Below, in pieces: positions 15,813-23,536 of a stretch of DNA of 64,000 nt. The stretch lies in the NCBI RefSeq assembly GCF_000426725.1, contig NZ_AUFX01000005.1, positions 62,001 to 126,000 on the forward strand, written 5' to 3'. Below the pieces are notes generated by a model. It saw nothing but the letters and a program-made list of their open reading frames with translations, did not search any database and was not told the DNA's origin. Source of the DNA: Sporocytophaga myxococcoides DSM 11118. GTDB lineage: Bacteria > Bacteroidota > Bacteroidia > Cytophagales > Cytophagaceae. The stretch's first letter is position 1, and the number at the start of each line of letters is the position of its first letter. The translations under genes were made by a program, and so were the position numbers.

Positions 15813-17270
15813 TTAGCTTTCCGTCAAAAATTTATCAGCCACATCATAATACCCCTTAATAGTTCGTCTATCCTTTTTTTCAAGCTGCCTTAGCATTAAG
15901 GTCATTCTTGGATTGCTTTGGAATTTCTTTTTATGTAAATCAATAAATCTCCAGTATAAACTGTCCCAGATATTGGTCCACGGTCCTCGGGGATAATCGC
16001 TCATTTTTAATACATAGTTTGAACCGGAGATATATGGTTTGGTAGTAATAATATGGCCAGCAGCAAACTGGCTCATTCCATAGACATTGGGTACCATTAC
16101 CCAATCGTAGGCGTCAATATACATTTCCATAAACCATTTGTAAACTTCATCAGGATCTGTTTCACATAGAAGCATGAAGTTTCCCATTATCATAAGACGT
16201 TCTATATGGTGATTATAGGAATTACTAAGCACATTTGAGATGGTGTTGTCTACTGGTAAGATTCCTGTAGATGCATCCCAGAATGATGTGGGCAATTTTC
16301 TTTTATGATTAAAATAGTTTTGTGTCCGAATATGTCTTCCTTTAAATTGATATACAGCCCTCATGTATTCTCTCCAGCCAATGATTTGCCTGATAAAACC
16401 TTCTAATGCGTTTATTGGAATCTCATTTTGATGTTCCATGACTTTATCCAGAATGTCTTCCGGAGTCAGCAAGCCAGAATTGAGAAGCGGGCTTAATACT
16501 GAATGATATATAAATGGATACTTAGAGGAAATAGCATCTTCATATGTTCCAAATGAATTTAACCTTTTGGTAATAAAAGAGTCCAGCCAAATTTGAGCTT
16601 CTTTATGAGTGACAGGGTATAAGAAAGGTATTGTGGTTCCCGGGTTAGTGCTGAAATTTCTTTTTACATAATCAATTGCCTCTTTTACAAATTCATTTGG
16701 TTCAGGGGAGTGAACTGCCGGAGGTATATGGTTTTTAGGAAGTTTTTTTCTGTTTTCATCATCAAAGCTCCATTTACCTCCTCTTGGTTTGCCATTGTCT
16801 ATCATTATATCAAGGCGTATTCTTTCGTGAGAGTAAAAATCAGCCATATAAAATCTCTTATGGGAGAAATAGTCTTCAAGATAGCTGATTGTATTGAGAA
16901 ACATGGGTGAACTTTCTACAACTGTTTTGATTCCATTTATAGCCGCATTTTTTTCTATTCGTTTTGATAGCCAGTCATCTGTAGGATCTATATAAGTAAT
17001 GTGATTAATTTTATTCTTAACCAATTCTTTGAAAAGAGCCTCAGTATCAGAAAATTTTACCTGTTCAAAGTAAATGCACTTATAACCTTTTGATATAAGT
17101 TGTTGCTCATAAGCTTTCATACTAGCCCTGTGGAATATAAGTTTTTGCTTATGAAATTTGTACTGAGTAAAAAGCAAGGGTTCTTCGATTAAGCAGATGA
17201 ACTGGTTCTTCTTTCTGTGAAAATTATTTTCAAATAACTGATGAGGGAAAACTAAAAAAGCTTGATTCAT
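15813..17270 (-). CDS. Photolyase/cryptochrome-related protein of the FeS-BCP class, lacking the cluster cysteines
   Basis: A 485-residue protein of the deoxyribodipyrimidine photolyase-related family (prokaryotic (6-4) photolyase class). Shared motifs are GGKWSFDDENRKKLP, RQIIGWREYMRAVY, HHIERLMIMGNFMLL, WVMVPNVYGMSQFA and TKPYISGSNYVLKMSDY. In PhrB-type proteins a 4Fe-4S cluster is held by a Cys just before the HHIQRLM motif and by a C-x2-C...C set after KMS-x-Y. Here those places read NTISNVLSNSYNHH (about 338-351) and SDYPRGPWTNIWDSLYW (about 424-440), with no cysteine. FAD binding and repair are still plausible. The gene is convergent with the terpene-cyclase-like gene. Confidence 0.88.
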   Translation of the reverse strand: MNQAFLVFPHQLFENNFHRKKNQFICLIEEPLLFTQYKFHKQKLIFHRASMKAYEQQLISKGYKCIYFEQVKFSDTEALFKELVKNKINHITYIDPTDDWLSKRIEKNAAINGIKTVVESSPMFLNTISYLEDYFSHKRFYMADFYSHERIRLDIMIDNGKPRGGKWSFDDENRKKLPKNHIPPAVHSPEPNEFVKEAIDYVKRNFSTNPGTTIPFLYPVTHKEAQIWLDSFITKRLNSFGTYEDAISSKYPFIYHSVLSPLLNSGLLTPEDILDKVMEHQNEIPINALEGFIRQIIGWREYMRAVYQFKGRHIRTQNYFNHKRKLPTSFWDASTGILPVDNTISNVLSNSYNHHIERLMIMGNFMLLCETDPDEVYKWFMEMYIDAYDWVMVPNVYGMSQFAAGHIITTKPYISGSNYVLKMSDYPRGPWTNIWDSLYWRFIDLHKKKFQSNPRMTLMLRQLEKKDRRTIKGYYDVADKFLTES

Positions 17271-17320
17271 AGAGTTTTTTAAAAGATGTAATGAGGCAAT
17301 AGGATGTCAGATTAATTCGT

Positions 17321-17328
17321 TATTTTTG
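17321..17328 (+). promoter_or_regulatory. Bacteroidota-type -7 promoter element
   Basis: TATTTTTG matches the Bacteroidota -7 consensus TAnnTTTG exactly. It lies 34 nt upstream of a terminator-like hairpin and 148 nt upstream of the histidine kinase ATG. I see no good -33 TTG at the right spacing, so confidence is modest. Confidence 0.35.
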
Positions 17329-17361
17329 CAATTCGGAATTATATTCCTCTCTGCTTACACT

Positions 17362-17390
17362 GGTGACGGGGGAGTCCGTCACCTCTTTTT
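17362..17390 (+). terminator. Orphan terminator/attenuator hairpin upstream of the histidine kinase
   Basis: GGTGACGG (17362-17369) pairs perfectly with CCGTCACC (17376-17383), followed by TCTTTTT. No gene ends just before it on the plus strand; the neighbouring genes diverge. It may end a short RNA of about 55 nt started near 17335, or attenuate transcription into the kinase gene. Confidence 0.6.
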
Positions 17391-17475
17391 ATCAGGTTTA
17401 TCCACATTTTTTAATTTATTTTGAATCCTTTTATCGACAAAACCAGTAATTAGAAGCATTGGTTTAAAGATAAGT

Positions 17476-18366
17476 ATGAAGGAAACCCAGACTTTTGATT
17501 ATCAGCAATTTTTAGAAATTCAAAAAGAAAACGCAAGGCTTAAAGAGCATATCACCACTCAGGAGAATATGTTCGGAATGACTCTGCGTAATATGGGTGG
17601 TCTTAATCAGGAGCTCAAGTTTGCCAAAGAAAAAATTAAAGAACAAAATCTTCTTTTAGAAAAGATTGTTGCTGACCGCACAATTGAACTTCTTGCAATC
17701 AATAACCAACTGAATGCCTTGTTATATCGTGCATCTCATGATATGAAAGGACCCGTAAGCACATCTGAAGGACTTCTAAATCTTATTGAACTTACCAATG
17801 ATCAGGAAGAAATAAAGCAAATGTCAAATTTAATGAGACTGACTTTGCGTAAGCTGAGCAAGCTTTTGGATGGCCTTTCATTCCTGGGAAGATTGAAAAC
17901 TGAAAAAAGTATTATTTCCCGAATAAATTTCGATACATTCTTTTCAGAATTTAAAGATAAACTTTACCAAAATCATTCTCACAGATTTCCTGTTATTCAT
18001 GCTCAACTTCCCGAGAACAGAGATTTCAATTCAGATCCGGATATTTTACATGTCATCTTCAGAGAGATATTTGAAAATAGTATTGTTTTCGGAAGAAATG
18101 ATTTGCTTGAAATTACCTTTGTGATGGATATAACACATGACCATATTACTTTTTCAATTACAGATAATGGGTATGGAATTAGAGAGGGTGTCCTTAGTCT
18201 TGTTACAGAAATGTTTTTCAGAGGAAGTGAAAAGTCTGAAGGTAGTGGAATGGGCTTATTCCTAGTACAAAGTGCTGTAGAACATTTGCAGGGAGAACTC
18301 TTTATTTCCAGTGGAGAGAAAAATGGGACAACAGTAAAGATTATTATCCCAAATAGTACTTTCTGA
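17476..18366 (+). CDS. Soluble sensor histidine kinase
   Basis: A 296-residue kinase without signal peptide or membrane helix. A coiled coil (about 5-75) leads to HisKA with phospho-acceptor His88 in RASHDMKGPVSTSEGLL, then HATPase with N box REIFENSIVF, G1 DNGYGIR and G2 GSGMGLFLV. There is no PAS, GAF or receiver domain, so the input must come through the coiled coil or a partner protein. The HATPase and H-box style resemble the other three kinases in this window. No response regulator is nearby. Its leader contains a terminator-like hairpin about 90 nt before the ATG. Confidence 0.92.
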   Translation: MKETQTFDYQQFLEIQKENARLKEHITTQENMFGMTLRNMGGLNQELKFAKEKIKEQNLLLEKIVADRTIELLAINNQLNALLYRASHDMKGPVSTSEGLLNLIELTNDQEEIKQMSNLMRLTLRKLSKLLDGLSFLGRLKTEKSIISRINFDTFFSEFKDKLYQNHSHRFPVIHAQLPENRDFNSDPDILHVIFREIFENSIVFGRNDLLEITFVMDITHDHITFSITDNGYGIREGVLSLVTEMFFRGSEKSEGSGMGLFLVQSAVEHLQGELFISSGEKNGTTVKIIIPNSTF

Positions 18367-18451
18367 TTTATATCCTGTTAATTGTTTCTGAGCAATAATC
18401 CTTGAATAAAGCAAACGGATTATATTGAAATTATCTTAACTTACTTTCTTA

Positions 18452-19651
18452 TTAGAACTTCCCTCCGGAACCACCACCGCCGAAATTACCTTCTCCAAAT
18501 TCAAACCCTTCCTGTTGTGATGAGTCTTTTCCCATTGTCTCTGCAATTACCAGAGCTTCTGCATCAGATAAGTTGAATTCTTTTTCTAATACATCCTTAT
18601 CCACTGTCAATCCTATTTTAGGTGTTTTCAAAAGTTTATTTACAAACCATGCAACACCAATCATAATAATTCCGGCAAGTGTAATCGTTATTTCATGATG
18701 GCCAAGGCTGAAATAGAATTTGAAAGTAAATACCGCAAATGTAATTAGCATCATGCCTAGCTGAAGTTGTAGTCTGTCTTTTTTTATTATACCAAAGTAA
18801 ATATATAACAAAGGGGTAATAGCTGTAGTAATGTAGAATAGCCAGGCTAGTGGTATTTGAGAGCTCGAATATTCATCATTCATTATAGCATTAAGTTCTC
18901 TTACCACGAAGTAATTAACGGAAAGATATAAAGTAAGTAAACTAAGCAGTTCAAGGATTTTAAAATTATCTTTCCATAATAACCTTTTTTCAACATAACC
19001 ATATTTTTTAACCAGCTGATATATAAGAAAGCTTGTAATGCATATGGTGAAAGGGCAAATTGCTATGCCTATATTTCCCGTATTAGATACTACATAAAAA
19101 ATAATGTAAATTAAAACTCCAAATGCCAGTGCAGAGATAAGGCGGTCTACATAACGAATAGCAAAGAAAATAAGGAGGGGTAAAGAAAGCGTAAGTATTT
19201 GTAATGTATAATCAGTCCTGTCATAGTAAGATTCACTATTGTTATTTAGATTATCAAAGAAAATTGCGATCGCAGAAATACAAAGACCTAAAGTAGCATA
19301 TTGGAAAGCATCATCAACACCTGCCCTGAAAAACTTCTTTTCTCTAATTACCTTTTCGGCTGTGATACCTGTAATAATTGCATAAATCAACATTCTGATC
19401 GGTAATCCATATCCAGAGATGGTGTCATGAATTGTTATCAGAGTGATAAGGCCAAGGCTTGCACCAATCAGTATAGAAGTAAACAGGAATAGACCTGTTC
19501 TTATAAAGAAATTGGGTGTATATAGATCATTTATATATTTCCCTTTTATCTTTTCAAATAATGATTCGGATAATAATTGTTTTTCTTTCCAGATTTTAGC
19601 CTGATCAATAAGTCTTAGATTCTCAAGTGATTTTTTATTATAGATAATCAT
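18452..19651 (-). CDS. Polytopic membrane protein with Gly-rich C-terminus (partner of DUF2157 protein)
   Basis: About 399 residues with roughly 10 transmembrane helices. The start at 19651 is chosen because its ATG overlaps the stop of the upstream gene as ATGA, a classic coupling arrangement; the longer frame would overlap by about 55 bp. After a cytosolic N-terminus (IDQAKIWKEKQLLSESLFEKIKG) come the helices, then a cytosolic tail with LTVDKDVLEKEFNLSDAEALVIAETMG and a terminal FGEGNFGGGGSGGKF. The protein is not recognised beyond general similarity to DUF2157/DUF4401-type membrane proteins. It probably forms a complex with the upstream product. Confidence 0.75.
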   Translation of the reverse strand: MIIYNKKSLENLRLIDQAKIWKEKQLLSESLFEKIKGKYINDLYTPNFFIRTGLFLFTSILIGASLGLITLITIHDTISGYGLPIRMLIYAIITGITAEKVIREKKFFRAGVDDAFQYATLGLCISAIAIFFDNLNNNSESYYDRTDYTLQILTLSLPLLIFFAIRYVDRLISALAFGVLIYIIFYVVSNTGNIGIAICPFTICITSFLIYQLVKKYGYVEKRLLWKDNFKILELLSLLTLYLSVNYFVVRELNAIMNDEYSSSQIPLAWLFYITTAITPLLYIYFGIIKKDRLQLQLGMMLITFAVFTFKFYFSLGHHEITITLAGIIMIGVAWFVNKLLKTPKIGLTVDKDVLEKEFNLSDAEALVIAETMGKDSSQQEGFEFGEGNFGGGGSGGKF

Positions 19652-20628
19652 ATTTTCAACAGACTTTTGTGATTCTTGATAAGGTAAACAGCTAGGGCAC
19701 AACTACCGATAAAATAGAAAAATCCGAAATAGACTAATTCTATATCTGCTCCGGTTTGCAACAGGAAATGAAAAGTAATATAGGTAATACCTATGTATAA
19801 ATAAATCATGATGAAAAGCAAGAAATAGTATGACTCAAGTTTTCTTGCATGGAAATAATAAACTCCTGCCAGTACAAATAAAATTGGTATAAATAGGAGG
19901 TGATTTGTTTCTAAAAACAAACCGGCCAATGCTGCTATGAAAAGAATGTGAATGGCGAAGTTAAGGTAAGTAAATGCAAAATGGTTTTTCAGATTTATTC
20001 TCTGGAACCCAAATACCATGGCATTCAGAAAGCAACCCAGGCCCAGAGCAGTCCATATGTATGAGTGATCAGAGAAGTTCTCCAGGCCATCATATACACC
20101 TCTTGGAGTTACTGCTATTCCTGCCCAGCCTGCGAGACCGGTAACAGCCATGCTTAAAACACCCTTGTGATCAAATCTGTAAGCAAGCAGGAAGAATAAG
20201 AGCGTAGGAATAATTGTGGCAGTCCCGAATTGTGTTCCGAATATGGTGTATTGAACTTGCAGATATGTTTCGAGTGACAAAAAAAGCAAGCAGCCGAGAA
20301 GCAATATATAATCATTCCATGGAGAGGTGCTGATTACTTCATTAAAGGAAAAGGGCTCACTTTTTTTGAAAGTTATGTAGAAGCAGGCCGTGCATGCTAG
20401 TCCTATAAGGGAAATGATTGAAATATGACCTATTGTGTCAATATTCAAATAAATAATCAAACCAGCTCCCGCTGAGAAGAGTAATACTCCCAGGTATAAA
20501 ACTGTTTTTGCTTCCCAAAAGAGTGAAAAAAGCTTATTTTGCTCATAGTTTTCAAGCTTTTCTTTGTCTTCAGTGGAAATAATTCCATCAGTGAGCAAAG
20601 TATTTAAAATAAATTTTCTTTCAGGCAT
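19648..20628 (-). CDS. DUF2157-type polytopic membrane protein
   Basis: A 326-residue protein with a cytosolic N-terminal helix region (FILNTLLTDGIISTEDKEKLENY) followed by about 9-10 transmembrane helices. A short soluble N-terminus that mentions a 'ledge' of helices and then continuous membrane segments (VLYLGVLLFSAGAGLIIYLN) is the usual DUF2157 layout. The function of the family is unknown. The TGA stop overlaps the ATG of the next gene, so the two are an operon and likely subunits of one membrane assembly. The pair is divergent from the DUF493 gene, with 67 bp between. Confidence 0.75.
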   Translation of the reverse strand: MPERKFILNTLLTDGIISTEDKEKLENYEQNKLFSLFWEAKTVLYLGVLLFSAGAGLIIYLNIDTIGHISIISLIGLACTACFYITFKKSEPFSFNEVISTSPWNDYILLLGCLLFLSLETYLQVQYTIFGTQFGTATIIPTLLFFLLAYRFDHKGVLSMAVTGLAGWAGIAVTPRGVYDGLENFSDHSYIWTALGLGCFLNAMVFGFQRINLKNHFAFTYLNFAIHILFIAALAGLFLETNHLLFIPILFVLAGVYYFHARKLESYYFLLFIMIYLYIGITYITFHFLLQTGADIELVYFGFFYFIGSCALAVYLIKNHKSLLKI

Positions 20629-20695
20629 GAGAAAGTTTTACGATTTTTAGCATGTTTTTTGGAACGCAATTTTAATAGTTCCAGTTACCAAATTT

Positions 20696-20956
20696 ATGGA
20701 AGATAAGAAATTTAAAGGTTTACAGGAAAGGCTTGAAAAATTATCATGGCCGTCCATTTATATGTTCAAGTTTATTGTTCCTACGGAGAAAGAAAAAGAA
20801 TTGGTTAATATTTTTGAGGGAAGAATTACAGAAAAAAAATATTCTCAAAAAGGGAACTATGTAAGTGTTACATCCACATTCGCTGTTGAATCTGGTGATT
20901 CTGTCTTGCATTATTATAAGGCAGCTTCCAAAATTGAAGGTGTAGTGGCATTGTAA
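20696..20956 (+). CDS. DUF493 family protein (YbeD-like)
   Basis: An 86-residue cytosolic protein. It has LEKLSWPSIYMFKFIVP at the N-terminus, a central charged stretch, and GNYVSVTSTFAVESGDSVLHYYKAASKIEGVVAL at the end. This matches the ferredoxin-like DUF493 family, typified by E. coli YbeD. The family has an ACT-like fold and is thought to be regulatory, possibly binding a small molecule; its ligand is unknown. A terminator follows and no cotranscribed neighbour is seen. Confidence 0.85.
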   Translation: MEDKKFKGLQERLEKLSWPSIYMFKFIVPTEKEKELVNIFEGRITEKKYSQKGNYVSVTSTFAVESGDSVLHYYKAASKIEGVVAL

Positions 20957-21008
20957 ATTTTAGAATATAGACTATTTGAAAGCATCTTGACTAATTAAAC
21001 ATTCTCTT

Positions 21009-21042
21009 AAAGCCGTCTCATAAAAGCCGGCTTTTTATTTTT
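21009..21042 (+). terminator. Terminator after the DUF493 gene
   Basis: AAAGCCG (21009-21015) pairs with CGGCTTT (21028-21034), then TTATTTTTTTT. Confidence 0.75.
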
Positions 21043-21156
21043 TTTAAAAATTTTTAGAATTTAACCTTTTAGTTTGGCTATTTCTCTACCTCGGCAGTTA
21101 TAAGTAGGAAGAAAATGCCTAAGAATATTTTATCCAATCATGCAGAATACTTTTAA

Positions 21157-22584
21157 ATGACAGATACCGGGAAAATACCTGAAAATAAATATAAAAATAA
21201 GTGGCTGATCCTTGCCAATGTCTCATTTGGGGTCTTAATGGCCACCCTTGATGGAAGTATTGTAAATATCGCGCTTCCCACTATTAAAACAGAGCTTCAG
21301 GCTGGCAGTGCAGTTCAATGGATTGTAATATCTTATTTTCTTACAACTACCAGTACCCTGCTGATAATGGGCAGGATCTCTGATATCATAGGAACAAAGC
21401 CGGTATATGTTTCTGGATTTGCAGTATTTACAATTGGTTCATTGCTCTGTGGAATTGCTCCAGGTATCTGGTATCTGACAGCCTTTAGGGTAATTCAGGG
21501 TTTAGGTGCTTCTATGTTGTTTGCTGTTGGGCCAGTGATCATCGCAAATGTTTTTGAGCCTAAGGATCGTGGCAAGGCTTTAGGTTTAATAGGCACGATT
21601 GTCGCTGCAGGCAATAGCCTTGGTCCTGTATTGGGGGGAATACTTTTGGGATCTTTAGGTTGGAAAAGCATATTTTTTGTAAATGTTCCGCTTGGGATTA
21701 TTGCTGTAGTATTTACTCTAAGAAATATTCCAGGAGGGGCTGAAAGGAAAAAGGAGTACTTCGATTATCCCGGAGCACTATTGTTTCTTGCCGGAGCAAT
21801 ATTATTTCTGGTTGGGCTTTATCTCGGGCCATTAGATGATTTTGGATGGAGTAACAAGTATGTAATAATGTACCTTATTGGTGGGGGAGTACTGCTTAGC
21901 TTTTTTTTCATTTGGCAGAAAAAGGCACCGGTCCCCATGCTAAATTTTACTTTATTTAAAAGAAGAAATTATAGTTATTCGATCATTTCGGCTTGGCTGG
22001 CTTTTACATCCACTGGGGCAAACTTTTTTATTTTACCTTTTTACCTTCAGCAAATTTTGAACTACCCGCCTGAAAAGGCAGGTTTTATATTGCTTGCAGG
22101 TCCGGCAACGCTGAGTGTTATAGCCCCTATAGGAGGCTTTCTCTCCGATAAAATCGGTCCGCGTTTTATAGCTACGATTGGTCTTATCATTACAGCTACA
22201 GGTTATTTTTCCTTTACATTTATTGCAGAAAACTGGGATTGGCACCAGATTGTCTGGAGAAGCGCTTTGATAAGCCTTGGCTTTGGATTATTTCAATCTC
22301 CCAATAGCTCAAGAGCTTTAAATTCCGCTCCCGCACACCTTCGGGGTGTCGGAAGCAGTATGCTTGCTTTTATGAGAAATCTGGGACTGCTAATGGGTGT
22401 GTCAATAGCAGCAGCAATCTGGTATTCATTCAGAAAGAAAATAGCTTATTCGGCAGGTATTGAGGAGTTAAGCCATCATGCCCAGGTTTATGGGATGCAC
22501 TTTGTTTATTATGCCCTGACACTGTTTGTCCTTAGTGCTGCAGTATTGTCTTATCTTAATATTCCGGAAAGTGAAGAAAATTAA
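21157..22584 (+). CDS. DHA2-type MFS multidrug exporter
   Basis: A 475-residue drug:proton antiporter of the major facilitator superfamily with about 14 transmembrane helices. Motif D1 is LDGSIVNIALPTI (helix 1), motif A is GRISDIIGTKPVY, and motif C is GNSLGPVLGGILLG (helix 5), which together indicate the EmrB/QacA DHA2 family. The substrate is not predictable. No membrane-fusion protein or outer-membrane channel gene is adjacent, so it probably acts alone at the inner membrane. The next gene is convergent with a 6-bp gap. Confidence 0.93.
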   Translation: MTDTGKIPENKYKNKWLILANVSFGVLMATLDGSIVNIALPTIKTELQAGSAVQWIVISYFLTTTSTLLIMGRISDIIGTKPVYVSGFAVFTIGSLLCGIAPGIWYLTAFRVIQGLGASMLFAVGPVIIANVFEPKDRGKALGLIGTIVAAGNSLGPVLGGILLGSLGWKSIFFVNVPLGIIAVVFTLRNIPGGAERKKEYFDYPGALLFLAGAILFLVGLYLGPLDDFGWSNKYVIMYLIGGGVLLSFFFIWQKKAPVPMLNFTLFKRRNYSYSIISAWLAFTSTGANFFILPFYLQQILNYPPEKAGFILLAGPATLSVIAPIGGFLSDKIGPRFIATIGLIITATGYFSFTFIAENWDWHQIVWRSALISLGFGLFQSPNSSRALNSAPAHLRGVGSSMLAFMRNLGLLMGVSIAAAIWYSFRKKIAYSAGIEELSHHAQVYGMHFVYYALTLFVLSAAVLSYLNIPESEEN

Positions 22585-22590
22585 ATACAA

Positions 22591-23076
22591 TTAGCCCAAA
22601 GCTTCAATACATTCTTCAAAGGTTCTGAAAATTTTGCCTCCTGACTGTGTTATTGCATAGTGAATCATGAGATTTACACAGTGACCAAAATCTTCGACCT
22701 CACTATATTCAGGCTGTTTGGAGATATCAAACATTTTTTTTGTTGTTTCCGGAATTGTGCATTCTGGCTCAGTACAGTATGCATAAATCTTTTTCTTTTT
22801 ACCGAATGCCATTCCTATTTCAAATGCAGTGCCATCATCCATGCAAGCTCCACGAAAGGGATCTATATTCGCTACTACAACATCTGCCATTTCTATCATC
22901 TGAATATTTCCATTGAAGATCTGTTCGCATACAAGTTCGGCTTTGTACGGATCAATCTGATTATCCAGTGGAATCAAGGCTTTATGTCCTTTGGAAGAAA
23001 GAAAACTATTCAGTTTATGGAAATGCTCTTTTGCATTTTGCCTGAATACATCAGGACCGGCAAGGTAAATTTTCAT
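22591..23076 (-). CDS. Nucleoside 2-deoxyribosyltransferase
   Basis: A 161-residue enzyme that transfers deoxyribose between nucleobases (nucleotide salvage). The start at 23076 gives MKIYLAGPDVF, the family's standard first strand; the longer frame only adds eight residues. Other marks are VVANIDPFRG (about 67-76) and DDGTAFEIGMAFG (80-92), where Glu86 corresponds to the catalytic glutamate. It is convergent with the MFS gene and lies downstream of a 460-bp gap. Confidence 0.88.
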   Translation of the reverse strand: MKIYLAGPDVFRQNAKEHFHKLNSFLSSKGHKALIPLDNQIDPYKAELVCEQIFNGNIQMIEMADVVVANIDPFRGACMDDGTAFEIGMAFGKKKKIYAYCTEPECTIPETTKKMFDISKQPEYSEVEDFGHCVNLMIHYAITQSGGKIFRTFEECIEALG

Positions 23077-23536
23077 CTTTATTTCAATAATGTCTAGCAA
23101 GATAATGCAAATATTCTTTTGATGTTTTATGATTTATGAAACTGGATTTTTTTTAGATTAATAACTGTCCTTCAAATTTATAATTTAGTTCTAATTATGT
23201 TCACTCTGCACTTTCCTTAGTCTGGGAATGCGACATTCCTGATCCGAAAGCTAAAAAAGTTAATTTGGGCCAGGTGGTAAAATTTCTTTTAATCAGGTAC
23301 TTATAATGTAATATTGAAAAGGTTGAAAAAAAGTTTTATTTTTTTTGCTTTAGTTATATTAAATATCAGAATAGTTAAATATTTTTAAAGTGTAAATCGA
23401 TTACTATTTGTCCTTTTACAGTATTAAAGAGGAATATTATAATCTATTTATAATCTCATCATTTTGTATTTATTGAAGAAAAGCCGCATTTCTTCGAATA
23501 CACAATCAAGTCATTTATATAAAAATCTCAAGATTA
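23077..23536. other. 460-bp intergenic region upstream of the glycine-rich secreted protein gene
   Basis: AT-rich, with poly-T runs near 23330-23345. One hairpin, GGAATG-CGA-CATTCC, is at 23225-23239. I see no gene or recognised riboswitch. Confidence 0.4.

Noticed and set aside
23225-23239. Hairpin GGAATG-CGA-CATTCC as a riboswitch core
   Set aside because: No conserved riboswitch sequence around it and it lies about 300 bp before the gene.
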